Origin: Actinernus sp. WN-2022
Taxonomy: Eukaryota > Cnidaria > Anthozoa > Actiniaria > Actinernidae
Length of the DNA stretch: 64,000 nt
Assembly: GCA_030867875.1 (NCBI GenBank)
Contig: JAOWCC010001501.1
Location: 26,874,001 to 26,938,000, forward strand
Reading direction: 5' to 3'
Of this stretch, positions 1 through 10,587 are shown piece by piece. Each line of letters opens with the position of its first letter. The stretch's first letter is position 1. The position numbers and the translations under genes were made by a program. Under the pieces are notes generated by a model, which was not told the origin of the DNA, ran no database searches, and saw nothing but the letters and a program-made list of their open reading frames with translations.

Positions 1-322
1 TAGTGTGCATAAAAAAGCAGCCAACCTCGCAAAAATAAATATAACTTTCTTCTTGTGTACGTGAAGACGTTTTTAGTAGAAATATGCCTCCAAGGCGTTG
101 TGTTGTGCAGGCGAGCGTTGATTTTATGATATCACTTCCGCTGAATAACCCTTTGTATAAAGCTAAACAAAGAGAACGGCCTCCAGTAATGCGGACGTTT
201 AGATTCAATATTCAGAGTTCAAAAAATAAGACTTCCTGTCGTCGTATCGAAAAACGATTTCAACTGGTAATAATATATATCAACTCTACTTTATAAATAT
301 GTCAAAATTTGAGAGTGGTACT
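1..322. other. left edge, no recognised feature
   Basis: I see no conserved protein, RNA gene or repeat boundary here. A 70-codon open frame at 84-296 has a low-complexity, unfamiliar product and is probably chance. The homology to the 59.8-kb repeat starts right after this stretch. Confidence 0.4.
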
Positions 323-734
323 TTAACATTTGTCGCCGAGCGGGGATAATTATAAATCTCTCTTAATTCCTTTGGGTATTCACGATTTGCGTTTTGTTTT
401 GGAATACAAACTGTAGCTGTAAACAATGGAAGAACGAAGTGTACGTGTTATCGGTGGGGGAATATATATTAGGGACTAAAATATACAAAAATACGTAAAG
501 AAGGCATGACGACGGGTGTAGAAAAGTGTTTTCTCTCGAACCTTTGTTTACTATTTCCTTTATTCGCCTTTAATTACTTTTCACATCCAAATCATCGAAA
601 AATATGGTAAGCATAGAGTTCACTCCACGCCGAACGAGACGGAATGATCGACTTTTTGACGTAACGAGTTCTCTATGAAACGTAAAACGCACGTTGTGTT
701 TTTGCAGTCGATAATCACAATGTCAAAAACTCTG

Positions 735-963
735 GATTTCTAATGGGACCTGAACCAACCTTATCAAAGCCAGGACTCGGCCAATCCACAGATCGAATTG
801 GAATTTAGCGTGTTTGTTTTTTGTGGAGGGAGGAATATCGGAGGAACCGCAAGGGCGGGATACCAACAAACTCAACCCAGATGTGGCGCCGCGTCCGGGG
901 ATCGAACCTGGGCCACAGAGGTGAGAGGTGAACCGCCTAACCCACTGCGCCACCCCGCTCCCC
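735..963 (-). mobile_element. tRNA-derived SINE, copy 1
   Basis: Read on the minus strand, the head has a Pol III A-box-like TGGCGCAGTGG (about 942-952) and a B-box-like GGTTCGATCCC (about 897-908). The spacing is tRNA-like, and the strand continues into a tRNA-unrelated body ending near 735. A second copy with the same head and body is at 60897-61132. The body contains a GGAGGAAAACCGGAGG-type block that looks like a conserved SINE central domain, but I cannot name it. The SINE sits inside a larger inverted-repeat element related to the one at 10588-10953. Confidence 0.75.
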
Positions 964-1021
964 AATGTAAGCGACTGCGTGCTTCACGTGCAGCTATTGC
1001 ATTTCGTAATAAGATTATTGT

Positions 1022-1488
1022 TTAAGTAATGGTTCGCTTAAGAACAGGAGCACTCAACGGCCAGGAATGCACAAAGGTGTTCATTTTTCTATTGTTGAAA
1101 CTTGATATCTCATTGGTTAAACAGAAATAAACCTCCTAAAAATAGGAAATAACTCTGATTTCACAATATTTTTTTAACGAAAATGATTGAAGCGACAATA
1201 TGTAACTATGTAAAAAGAGCGAAAGAAATCCTATGTGGGGAACATTGAAATATTTTATAATATCTCCGCTTTTGTTTTCATTAGTGTCTTTCAATTGGCT
1301 GGATTTGTTTTGGAATCAAAAACACATACACAACGAGCGATTTCATGCATTTTAATTTGAAAACACTAATACCACTAGTCAAGAGATATCTTTAGAATAA
1401 ATTGAACCATTTTCTATGTGGGATTAGTGAAATCACATTCATTTCCGTGGAACAATAGATCTTGCTCCAGTTCTTATACGACCATTAA
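1022..1488. mobile_element. MITE of the TTAA-GTAATGGTTCG family, empty reference copy
   Basis: The left end reads TTTAAGTAATGGTTCGCTTAAG and the right end is its decayed inverted complement (TATACGACCATTAA). The interior matches the 55420-57098 copy, which carries two extra insertions, so this copy serves as the empty-site reference. The TTAA at the ends may be target duplication. No coding capacity is seen. Half-copies lie at 12034-12232 and 35045-35144. Confidence 0.7.
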
Positions 1489-1715
1489 TGTCTCCGTTTT
1501 TAAGCCAGGTGTACACGCTAATATTGTAATGACAGCACGCCTATATATTGAGTCATTATACAATACCGCTCGAATCTGTATCTGATTATACCATTATACT
1601 GTAGCTCTATTGTTTTTGTACTGCACGTTCTAAAGGTTAGGGTGTTTTGTATTGTCGGGTAAGCCAATGCTGTGGCTCGTTTCGAGCGGTACAGGCCGCC
1701 TCTGAAGGCTGGCTC

Positions 1716-1866
1716 ACACTTGCGACATAAGCATAAGAACATACATAAGCGCAGATAGTAATACATAATTAGTTAACCCCTTTATACTTGAGTAGAACAA
1801 AGCATTCATCCAACCTTAAAGTACAATCTACGCTTGCGTATGTTCTTATGCTTATGTCGCAAGTTG
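1716..1866. repeat. fold-back repeat inside copy A
   Basis: The arms ACTTGCGACATAAGCATAAG (1716-1740) and its complement (about 1838-1866) are nearly perfect inverted repeats around a roughly 90-bp centre. The block is absent from copy B at 61.2 kb, so it is a later insertion or was lost there. A MITE is likely, but no target duplication was resolved. Confidence 0.55.
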
Positions 1867-2424
1867 CCAAACATTCTCGGCACTCCACCCCTTATCTTTG
1901 TTGGGTAAATTATTATGGAAATGTTCCGGGTACGCGTGTCCGAAAATCTAGAGGTGGCGAGACCCTGTGAAAAGGTAGTCTCGGCCCGTCTGTTTGGAGT
2001 GCCAAAAACAGTGCCAAAAACGCTTGCCGCAGTAAATCATCTTAGTATATTCACTGATTTAGGATAATAAGGCTTTGAAGGTTCTTCACATTAGTTCGAT
2101 TTATTGCAGTTCTTGATTTTCCAATATGCCGGAAATCACCTTGAAAACGCCCATATTTCGATAAGTCAGCGGCGCCAACTGCTACTATTTTCACGGCACC
2201 GGATGTAAAGGATATGATCGTGATAAAACCGATAATCTTTCTAGAAGTTTTAGTGTTGTTATTTATTTTCGGATCATTATTTCTCTAGTTACATCAGCTA
2301 ATTGAACGAGATAATTAATTGTGAGACATATAAGTTAACGTCTTGCACAAGGACATGGTGGTACTTTAAAGGAGTACAGGTTATTGTAGCGGGTAACATA
2401 CTCTTCTCTTCACGCTTAATATCG

Positions 2425-2489
2425 TCGGAATTGAATCCTCGATCTCCCGCATTCATGGCGCTTTACCACTGAGCTATTCGGCAGGGCGA
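2425..2489 (-). mobile_element. tRNA-like SINE head or tRNA pseudogene
   Basis: On the minus strand this reads as a tRNA-like D-arm region (TAGCTCAGTGGTAAAGCGC, A box at about 2466-2476) followed by a B-box-like GGATTCAATTCC (about 2427-2438). The anticodon-arm region does not fold convincingly, so this is not a functional tRNA. Copy B keeps only the B-box side (about 61808-61820). Confidence 0.55.
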
Positions 2490-2530
2490 ATACGGCAGGG
2501 CGAATACGGCAGGGCGAATACGGCAGGGCG
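2478..2530. repeat. 14-bp tandem repeat, about 3.5 units
   Basis: The unit TACGGCAGGGCGAA is repeated without change directly upstream (in the minus sense) of the tRNA-like head. It is missing from copy B, so it grew after the two copies separated. Confidence 0.85.
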
Positions 2531-3084
2531 ATTCGCATAAGAGACTAAGTAGGAGAGTACATTTTAACTTGCGTTGTCTTTTATTTATTAATAAGAATTT
2601 TCAGGAAATACTAACATCATCGTCCTATGGTATAAGTTATCTTGACTCTCAAAAAATACAATAAGACTGGTGTTTTCTTCTATCTATTATTAGGAGTTCC
2701 AAGGGAATACTAACAGAGACGACGTCGTCACTCACGAGATACCTGAAAAGATCCAAGCTCGTTACATCAGGTTTATTGTTAACGCATGGAACCGCCACAT
2801 CACAATGAGAGCCGAACTGTACGGATGTACTCCACCATAAGAGATTAGTTTGAAACAAAACTGTACAGAATGAGAGTCAAATGAGGCCTTTTATAGGAAA
2901 GAGTCACGTGCTGATATATCACTTCAATAACCAATGAATTGCGCTCGTGATCCTGTGGGAAAGGCTTTACTGGATGGCAAATAAATCATAATGGTACATG
3001 AGTACCTCAGTAAAGCCCCATACAGTATCAGTTACAGAATACTAATTAAGCTAGTTGTATTCTGTAAATCTGATACAACACTGA

Positions 3085-3208
3085 TTAATAGACCCTATGC
3101 ACGTGACGTCATAGCCGCCATGTTGGTGTACAGTTAACAATAGATTCTTCGTTAGCTTCTTTTGTTCTGTACACCAACATGGCCGCCATGCCCTTTGTCA
3201 TTTGAATC
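3085..3208. mobile_element. short inverted-repeat MITE with GCCGCCATGTTGG arms, copy 1
   Basis: The arms are GCCGCCATGTTGGTG and its complement, around an AT-rich loop with TTCGTTAGCTTC. The same element is at 17728-17842. Copy B of the composite repeat lacks it. Both arms contain an AANATGGC-type core, which matches the known YY1 motif. Confidence 0.65.
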
Positions 3209-3430
3209 TCTGGGGATTGAGTGCAAACCATCTATAAAACATCAATGTCTGTATCACTGATACAGACACTGATATTTTAATAATCAGTCTGTATGAGGGA
3301 GGTCTCACAACTGGTCACTGACGGGAGAGATTATCATTGTAAAAACAAAAACGTCTTGACGCACACAGACCGTCTTATCAATGTGGGATCTGTTTTTGTA
3401 CACATGCGCATGACCGTGATGTAAACTAAA

Positions 3431-3754
3431 ATGTTTTTTTTTTATCGTTTCATTTCATAAGCAGTTTCCGGCTCGAGATTCTAATTAAATCAGATACCAC
3501 ATCTCCACTCATATTGTAAACACTACTTCAAAAATTCTGTTTTAGAAAGATCAACAACCGATCACAGTGGAGGTAGAAAATAGCATTTACAAACAGGTTT
3601 TGTTATTAACACTACCAATTTAACTGAATCAATGATCATATTTATTGCCATCCAGTACAATCACGTGATTGTATCCTACTAAGACCCATTTATGGCTCGT
3701 CATATAATTCACTACAACAACTGATGTTATCATTCAATGTGTGACGTCATAATT
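3431..3754. repeat. dispersed repeat fragment
   Basis: Pieces at about 3530-3680 match 58690-58880 (the GAAAGATC, AACAACACTACC and ATTGCCATCCAGTA blocks). They are probably interior parts of a wider repeat that also includes 2920-2985 and 58615-58680. No gene is seen. Confidence 0.5.
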
Positions 3755-3833
3755 TTAGTAAGTGCCACTACAACGAAAAAAAAATCTTTATTTTACCGCC
3801 ACTTTCATTGCTCCGCGAAGGCGCGAGACCATT

Positions 3834-3931
3834 TTACGGTTCATGCGCAGTTGTACAAATCCTTTGTTTATTTGGCAGATATTAAACAATGGTGGCACGC
3901 CAGTTAAAACTACTGCGCATGAACCGTAATC
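3834..3931. mobile_element. short palindromic MITE, copy 1
   Basis: The inverted arms TTACGGTTCATGCGCAGTT and complement enclose TTTGTTTATTTGGC. A relative with diverged outer arms lies at 27688-27816. It is nested within the 1-kb TTAA element. Confidence 0.6.
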
Positions 3932-4135
3932 ACACAGTGATCACACCGTAATCATACCGTCAACCATACAGTGAGAGGTGTACTTAACTGTGACGGCGGG
4001 ACGTGAAAACATATTCTCTCTTCAAATCCTGTGTTTATTGTTTCTTTTTACTAGTCGCGTTTTCTGTGTCGGGAGTGCATGCATTTTCACATGCAGTTAT
4101 TGCATTTTGTAATAGACTCTGTTGTCTTTGTGCCC

Positions 4136-4323
4136 AGACGTTTGTGGCTAGCCCCTCCCACTTTGTATGATTCAGTGACGTTTGTGACGAGCCCCTCCCA
4201 CTTTGTATGATTGACGTTTGTGACTAGCCCCTCCCACTTTGTATGATTGACGTTTGTGACTAGCCCCTCCCACTTTGTATGATTGACGTTTGTGACTAGC
4301 CCCTCCCACTTTGTATGATTGAC
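4136..4323. repeat. 36-bp tandem repeat, about 5 units
   Basis: The unit begins TGACGTTTGTGACTAGCC, and copies are almost identical except the first two. Because 36 is divisible by 3, it keeps a long open frame on the minus strand, but that product is a simple 12-residue repeat and I do not regard it as a gene. Confidence 0.9.
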
Positions 4324-4760
4324 GGAAGTCTATTGCCAACTTCACGTTGCGACTTTGGTCTCGCGCCATCACGGTGGTATAACAGAAATCGAATCTTTAG
4401 ACACAAAAATACACGAATCGGTGTATATTTGATAAATTTGATAAATTAAGCCGGATAAGCTCGTGAAAAAACCGGCCGCAATTACTCAGTTTGCAAACGA
4501 GCAATCCTTAGCGGTCAATTCGTGACGTCATCCAATCAACAGGTACGCGACACAGCGGCTAATCTTTTTTTAGGACAATCTCTGTAGATGTTCCTGTATA
4601 GAAACTGAATTCTAAAGAGTAACCACGTTTATTTTTATGGGTTGGTTGGATGACGTCATCCATTTCTTAACCGAGTAATGGCGGTCGACAGTCGGAGCTC
4701 GAAATTGCAGCTATAATAACCAGACGGGAAAAGTATATTTTGATCGTAGTGGCACTTTAA

Positions 4761-5204
4761 GTTGTGCATAACATTAATTCAACAAGTCATCTGACTCAGA
4801 TCCCCGGGCGCCTAAACTTGTAAAATAGTAAAAATGACTCCGTCGTTCACTAACTACCCCTGGGTCTCAGAGGTGTCTTTCACTTCAAACATCTCTTTTT
4901 TTCCATAACAAATCAATCAATCAACCAATCAATATTAGTTTATTTGAGCAGCCCTCTTTGGCAGTATTACACTGAATCTCCAGGGTGTCAGCATAAACAT
5001 AACACACACTAACTAGCATAAATAAATACCTTACTGGTACTTCATAGTAATGAAGTCATTGAAACGGTTAGTTTTGCCGTTCAATTTTTGTAAAGCACTT
5101 TGCTAAAGCTTATTATATATCTATCACACTTCTCCTATTAAGTCCTATTAAGCGCTGGCTATAAGCTATAAACTTTTATAAAAACCAAAATACGAAAATA
5201 AACA
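4761..5204. other. no recognised feature
   Basis: Only a short TCAATCAATCAACC simple repeat (about 4913-4932) stands out. I see no conserved reading frame, RNA gene or inverted-repeat element. Confidence 0.4.
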
Positions 5205-5335
5205 GTCGCAGTGGATTCCACCCATTTGGAATCTGGATCCCACCCATTTGGAATCTGGATCCCAGGGAGAGACTGGATTCTGGATTCCGGGCAGTGGATT
5301 CCGAATTCCAAGATGTGGATTCCGGATTCCAAAGG
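5205..5335. repeat. GGATTCC-rich minisatellite
   Basis: Irregular tandem copies of a unit around TGGATTCC/TGGAATCTGGATCC fill this stretch. The open frames on both strands across it are repeat by-products. Confidence 0.75.
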
Positions 5336-5839
5336 CAAAATTTTCCTGGATTACCTTCCACGGGGCGAAAATTATAACACGTACGGTTTTCGTTTTGAAT
5401 GACTTTTATCTGAATTGAATTTACAAACCATATATTTAGAGAGGTAAATATGTTCAAATCATCTGAGGGGGCTCTCTGTGGGTCTGTAAGAAACATCACC
5501 CAAAATAAAATGTAATTTCACAGTTTCTGCTATACTACAACGTGAGTATCCTGTATCGCTTGGCATGCCACTTGTAAAGTATCTGTCTCAGGAAATCTAA
5601 GAACACTTGAGCCATGACAGTTGGCAAATTCTGCCGATTGTTTGAGCACAAAACTCGTTTGAACATCTTAAATATGTGTTCTTTATGTCTAGTTGGACAT
5701 TTTGGCTCAAAGATAGGTTTTTTTCTACGCAAATAAAGTCAAAACATATTCATGAAGGAGACCATTTTCACTAATTGTGCAGAGAATTAGAAGAGGAGAA
5801 TGTGAATGGGTTACCATGAATGAGAGCTGATGACAGCTA
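5336..5839. other. no recognised feature
   Basis: Several short minus-strand open frames occur here, but none shows a known motif or codon pattern. I see no repeat family member. Confidence 0.35.
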
Positions 5840-6102
5840 CAACCCCGGACAAAAATGCTTAAGAAAATATTTTTATTATTCAATTGGTCTCTTATATTAG
5901 CTTTTAAACAAGAATAACACAATTTTACTTACCCCCCTTTCCCCCGGGTACAATGTTGATGCTTGCAAGTGTTCCCAGAGCAAAGTGGCAGTCCGTCTCA
6001 ACATTGTATGGGGAGGGGGAGGGGGGAGGGTCACTTGTTGGCCAAGTATTACCACAGTACACGAGCTTTTGAACTTTTTCTTAAGAATTTTGTCCGGGAT
6101 TG
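5840..6102. mobile_element. Tc1/mariner-type MITE with TA duplication
   Basis: The ends CAACCCCGGACAAAAATGCT and TTTTGTCCGGGATTG are inverted repeats of about 25 bp, flanked on both sides by TA (5838-5839 and 6103-6104). It is about 263 bp long and non-coding. It includes a G-run tract at 6011-6031 that could form a quadruplex. The superfamily is inferred from the TA duplication only. Confidence 0.7.
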
Positions 6103-6419
6103 TAGACCGATTTCAGCCAATCATGTTCTACGTCAAGATTAATAGGAAAACTTGAATGACAGAACGATGAGAAACATTTGTGGGTTTCGCTGCAGGGCGC
6201 GTACCCTGGGTACTAGAGATTTATTACCTCTCTCTGTACTAATTTTTCCAACGACGAGAAAGGAATTTCAGGTCCGTTTGATTTCTCACCCGGAATTTGT
6301 ATCCACCAGAGAGTAGTCCTTACCCTTGCTTCGAATAACCGGACCGGGGGTAAATAGCAAAGCCGAGGTTAAACTATACTACAGATTACAATTACAGAAC
6401 CTTGGGATAATAGAGGTAA

Positions 6420-6700
6420 TCGGCTAACGCTGTTGCCACCCAATTCAGATCATGTGATGTAAACACACATTACTCTGGATAATTGACTCTTTGAAAATTA
6501 ATCTTATTCAGATAGGCATGACTGCATTATGATTAGGATGAAAAGGAATAATTTTCCAGAGTAGCATCCCTCTTTTGCTCTGACGAAGGGCTAGCGCTCG
6601 AAACGTCAGCTGCTACTCGCTTTCCACGGCGGTTAGCATACCTCAATCGACTTTAGTTGATTACATACCATTGTTTACCTCTATGTTACCCTTGCTTAGA
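6420..6700 (+). ncRNA. Penelope-like fragment with hammerhead-type core
   Basis: At 6577-6613 the plus strand has, in order, GCT, CTGACGA (6580-6586), a short GGGC/GCTC hairpin, GAAAC (6600-6604), GTC and AGC. These match the invariant hammerhead core CUGANGA...GAAA, a two-pair stem III with no loop, a GUC cleavage triplet, and a 3-bp stem I (GCU with AGC). Such minimal hammerheads are known from Penelope-like retroelements. I see no reverse transcriptase here, so this would be an isolated terminal fragment. Activity is not established. Confidence 0.5.
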
Positions 6701-6912
6701 ACAACCGGTGGCCGGTTTATACTATTTGACAAAAATACCCAGTTAGTTATTTCGAATGCCGAATGAAACGGATTTTCCACTCAGAACCGGTTGGTAAAAA
6801 GAGCGCATTCCATAAACCATCCTGCAAACATACATTTTGGTGGGATATCAAATATAACTGTTTTTTTGGGGAAACCAAAGACCTTGAGTATCTCTGTGGC
6901 CTACTACGCAAG

Positions 6913-7058
6913 GGTTAGATAATGGCACGAGAATTCTATGTGATTTAGAGTGCCGAGCATTTAGATAGAAAACCACGAGCGCGCTAGCGCGAGTGGTTTT
7001 CTATCTAAAATGCTCGGCACTCTAAATCACATAGAACTCGAGTGTTCGTTATCTAACC
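6913..7058. repeat. near-perfect 146-bp palindrome
   Basis: The arms GGTTAGATAATGGCACGAG... and complement are about 65 bp long and almost identical. They meet at a GCGCGCTAGCGCG centre. This is a typical fold-back MITE, or a young palindrome that has escaped decay. Confidence 0.85.
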
Positions 7059-7169
7059 GTCTTAGAATTTGGTCACATCTACGAGACATTTTTTTCTGAA
7101 ATTATTGGCAACTACTGTAAGAAACTCTGAATATTTCGAAATAATATACAGGGTCTAGACTAAGGGAGT

Positions 7170-7263
7170 AATTAGTATTCTCTATATAGAGAATACTAAT
7201 AAGGCTATTGTTTTCTATCGTTTCATAGCCTTATTAGTATTCTCTATATAGAGAATACTAATT
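7170..7263. repeat. palindrome made of two 30-bp palindromes
   Basis: A perfect palindrome around TCTCTATATAGAGA occurs twice (about 7170-7200 and 7233-7263). The two copies are themselves arms of a larger inverted repeat with TAAGGCTATG next to the loop. Either hairpin or a full cruciform can form. Confidence 0.9.
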
Positions 7264-7381
7264 ATTTAACTTTGGTATTTAGACAGCTGAAATGGGGAAC
7301 GCTGATTGGTCGAGTGGGTGTGACCATGTTCTAAATTTGATTTAAAAGCCACTGCATTTTATTTTAAAGCCGGAGTTCAGG

Positions 7382-7743
7382 TAGCTTGCTATGCAGACGT
7401 ATTTTTCATCTGCTTACCCGAGCGCTTAATTAGTTTCCAATATGCAAGCATGACGTCAGCACGTTTGTTTTATTTTTCTGCCCAATCAAAGCCATTGTTA
7501 CAATTTTAGTGAATTGGCGCGCCAGTGAACACTCTCCTATGATTGGTCAATGGCAAATGTATTGTCTGAATTCTTTTTAAATGTAACATTACGTCCCTTT
7601 CCAGGATATGGAAGGTAAAATCTGATTGGTCCATAACACAATGAGGTCTGCATATTGGAAACTAATTAAGCGCTCGGGTAAGCAGACGTTACTTTTTTCT
7701 TCGAATTTATGACAGTGAAAAAATACGTCTGCATAGCAGGCTA
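7382..7743. mobile_element. fold-back MITE with GCAGACG ends, copy 1
   Basis: The ends TAGCTTGCTATGCAGACG and TACGTCTGCATAGCAGGCTA are inverted. A second inverted block (GCTTACCCGAGCGCTTAATT) lies inside each end. The centre contains several ATTGG/CCAAT motifs. A related partial copy is at 29090-29362. No open frame is seen. Confidence 0.75.
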
Positions 7744-7864
7744 GAGTTCAGGTCGCATGTTTTTTTATTTTATTTCCCATATTTTTTATTTTTTTATATT
7801 TCCAACCAGATATTTTGATATAATACCATGATCACCTTGGTTTTGTTTGTTTGTTCAGGTACGT

Positions 7865-8771
7865 TTAAGTAATGATCCGTGTAAAATGTACGATGAAATT
7901 CATTGTTCTGCGATATTGAGCCTCCCACACATGGGATTTGTATGTGTTTTAGACGAAGAACCTAAATATATTTAGTAGCGTTACAGAATGTACATAATTA
8001 GGTAGGAATGTTGTTATGTTATATAAACAAGTTATATAATCCCGTTATATAATCCCGTTGGTGTATAAAGAGGGTGATTAATATGTAAGAATCACTCGAA
8101 GGCGTTTCTCTACCTTGATACCTAATTTTCTTTTGGACATATGTTAAGAATAGAAGAAATGTACTGACTACACATCTATAGAGACGTGATTGGCCAACAT
8201 TATATACTGCTGTAATTATATATACGTGTCCGACCAGTATCAATAAACGAGATACCCGCCTCTGATCTGTTGTTTGTGTTTAATGCAGTTTAGCTATAAA
8301 ATGTCTTATGCTCGTTCAGAGTGATAAGAGTATAAGACTTTTTACTACTTTTATTTCAGAATATGCATAATTATCACCGTGCAGTGTTTTCGTAGTTTAA
8401 AACACTGCAGGGTGATAATTATGAATATTCTGAACTGAAAAGTGGTAAAAAGTCTTAGTTCCGTTCCATTTGTATGAACAAATTCTCTTCCAACTGATAG
8501 GAACAGCCAAACCAAATACCTACGAAACAGGCACGATTGATAAGGTTCGGACCATACTATTTGCTTTATACTGACGACATTTGGAACCGAAGTGCAAATC
8601 GTAGCTTTAATATTTTGAAAAATTGGAGGAAATTAGACGTCTCCCTTACCTTTAGAGCGATTTTCATGTTTCAACCAATGAGATGACGAATTTTCACAAT
8701 ACAAAATTAACACCTTGCTCCATGTGAATGCCGTTCGTTGCCGTACTTCTCACACGGTCATTACTGCTTAA
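7865..8771. mobile_element. TTAA-GTAATGATCCG element, copy 1
   Basis: The left end TTAAGTAATGATCCGTG and the right end (complement TTAAGCAGTAATGACCG) bound a roughly 0.9-kb non-coding element. It contains a hairpin at 8326-8457 whose arms include ATAATTATCACC. The same sequence order recurs at 15794-16580, which carries an additional insertion. Confidence 0.65.
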
Positions 8772-8922
8772 TCTCTAAATTCTCTCATCAACATACATAG
8801 TTCTTCTAATTTTCCCTCATTGATATGCAAGAGGGAAAACTAGCAGGGCATGCACGCTGACTGTGGAAACATTGGACTGTCCCTTGGCAGACCGGGTTAT
8901 GACACAATGCATGTCAACCCTT

Positions 8923-9336
8923 AGACTTGCTCCAAGTCGAACTCGTTGAGTCGCTGGGTAAGCGATAACTGGGTCAAAAATCGAGCGCGAGAATCGAAGC
9001 GAGAGGCGAGTTCGACTTGTTTCACTTGCAGGAAATTGAATCGGGGGATTATGCATTGGCGCGAAAACACGTTTCAGGGGCGGAGCTTACATTTCGCGCC
9101 TTTGCCAAACTCTTTCCGAGTACAATCGAATTGTAAATACCACGTACACGGTCGACTGACTTGACGCGTCAGCATACAATGCCTGAAGAATTGACGCTTT
9201 GTGATTGGGCAAATCTTAGTACGTCATAAGCCACGCCTCCGGTTCAAAAATCAACCGGTAAATTTGGCGCGCTGCAAGTGGGGAAAGTCCTTCGTGCGGG
9301 GGCTAAGAAGGACACTGAGAAAGTCTAGTCAACCCT
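8923..9336. repeat. about 410-bp dispersed repeat, copy 1
   Basis: It is closely similar (my estimate is over 90 percent) to 36787-37185 in the same orientation. Shared landmarks are GACTTGCTCCAAGTCGAACT, GGCGCGAAAACACG and CGGTAAATTTGGCGCGCTG. Neither copy has a convincing protein; the short open frames they share come from common descent. Confidence 0.85.
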
Positions 9337-10587
9337 GTACCCTTCCTATTTTAGGGCTCGGGAAAGTTGTTCTCTTCATTTCTCAAATCCGCTTCTTCCA
9401 TGTGGGATACTGAAAACCATAAACGTGACGTAATTAAACTCCATACATGCGCTTTGAATATTTAGTCAACCACATAATTACATTGTATTTAGTGTTATCC
9501 CAAAGCATTTTCGAAAGCAACTCAACTGCGACGTCTTTGGTTTAGGCAGTACGGTGGGCACAAACTACCATAAAAACGGCATGAGTTCAATATCTTAAAA
9601 AAGTTTTCAACGTAGACGATTGAATTTTGGTAGGTGGGTATAGAATCGTAAAAGGAATATAACCTGATAATTTAAGCTATGTTAATACCGTTATGACGTC
9701 ACAATAACGACATTTTACCCATTTGTAATACGTTTCTTATAACTGGTCATTACCTCTAAAAAACGGAATGTCGTATATTGCTAAAATCTCCTCGTGATGA
9801 GAATGAAGGAATCGAAAACCCGATGTCGATTGGTTAAGGAAATCAAAAGTTATGGAAGTTTGAATTTTGAAAATTTTCCCGCCATTTTTTGGCGGGAAAT
9901 AAACAACACAAAAGCATTTATGAAAATATCGCTTCATTCATCTTTTAGAGTTTTAAATACTGTTGCATGACATTTTGTCCAGTCATAAAATACGTTGGTG
10001 GCTAAAATCGTATGTTTTTTGATTTTTGATTTTTTGTTATGACGTCATATTTTTTTATACATGCCCTTAGAAAAAAAGCCTTTGAGTGGTTTTCGGGTTT
10101 TATTGATGAAATGCATTAGTCTCGCACTCAAAAGTCACATTCTTTTCTTTTCTGGATTTTTTAACAATAGGCAGCCTTATTTTGGTACGACTCCTGACGT
10201 CACTAAATATGACGTCATAGCAACAGTCATTCCTATATAACTTTGGCTGTAATCGTCGTAGAATTTTCAAATTTTCACCAAATGAATGTGTGTCATGAAG
10301 GCCCTTTGATGGCGTAGTCTGTTTGTAACATCTATTAAAGGGGGTATTTCACCAAAAAAGGAGGCATCGCTTATGACGTCACAACAACGTCATCATACTA
10401 ACATAAAACACCTAAAATATGTAGTTTCATTTTGTTACCAACTCACCAACATTTCTTCAAATTCAGACTATAAGTAAAGCAATGGTGTAAATTTCAATTA
10501 TTTGGTCACGTTTAATGATGCCGTTTTGACGTTCTTTATGCCCGCTGTGCAGAGAAAAGTAAACTTCTCAGAGATTTGTTCCGTTCC
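9337..10587. other. gene-poor stretch with five TGACGTCA sites
   Basis: No gene is recognised. Perfect CRE palindromes TGACGTCA occur at 9694, 10040, 10195, 10210 and 10374. The local sequence between them (ATTTTCAAATTTTC, TTTGGTAGGTGG-like runs) resembles internally repeated, decayed mobile DNA. Confidence 0.5.

Larger units (their letters stand above)
323..3430. repeat. composite dispersed repeat, copy A (about 3.1 kb)
   Basis: This stretch aligns by eye, in the same order and orientation, with 59822-62333. Shared blocks include the start at 323-473, a SINE-bearing block to about 1020, and 2035-2280 against 61430-61670. Further blocks are 2540-2950 against 61845-62140 and the end at 3345-3428 against 62266-62333. 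Differences are mostly insertions: copy A has extra pieces at about 1022-1488, 1716-1866 and 3085-3208, and copy B has one at 59867-60527. It could be an old segmental duplication or two copies of a long non-autonomous element. No coding domain is visible in either copy. Confidence 0.75.
3755..4760. mobile_element. TTAA-flanked inverted-repeat element, about 1 kb
   Basis: The right end is GATCGTAGTGGCACTTTAA, and the left end is its slightly decayed complement (TAAGTGCCACTACAACGA). The AGTGCC terminus next to TTAA is shared with elements at 45966-46424, 59966-60515 and the 44.4/54.5-kb pair. It contains a nested MITE at 3834-3931 and the 36-bp tandem array. There is no transposase, so it is non-autonomous. 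The superfamily could be piggyBac or Kolobok, judged only from TTAA. Confidence 0.6.

Noticed and set aside
2425..2489. Functional tRNA gene
   Set aside because: The A- and B-box-like parts are there, but acceptor and anticodon stems do not pair well; a SINE head is more likely.
4172..4372. Minus-strand frame with a 12-residue repeat
   Set aside because: A by-product of the 36-bp tandem repeat.
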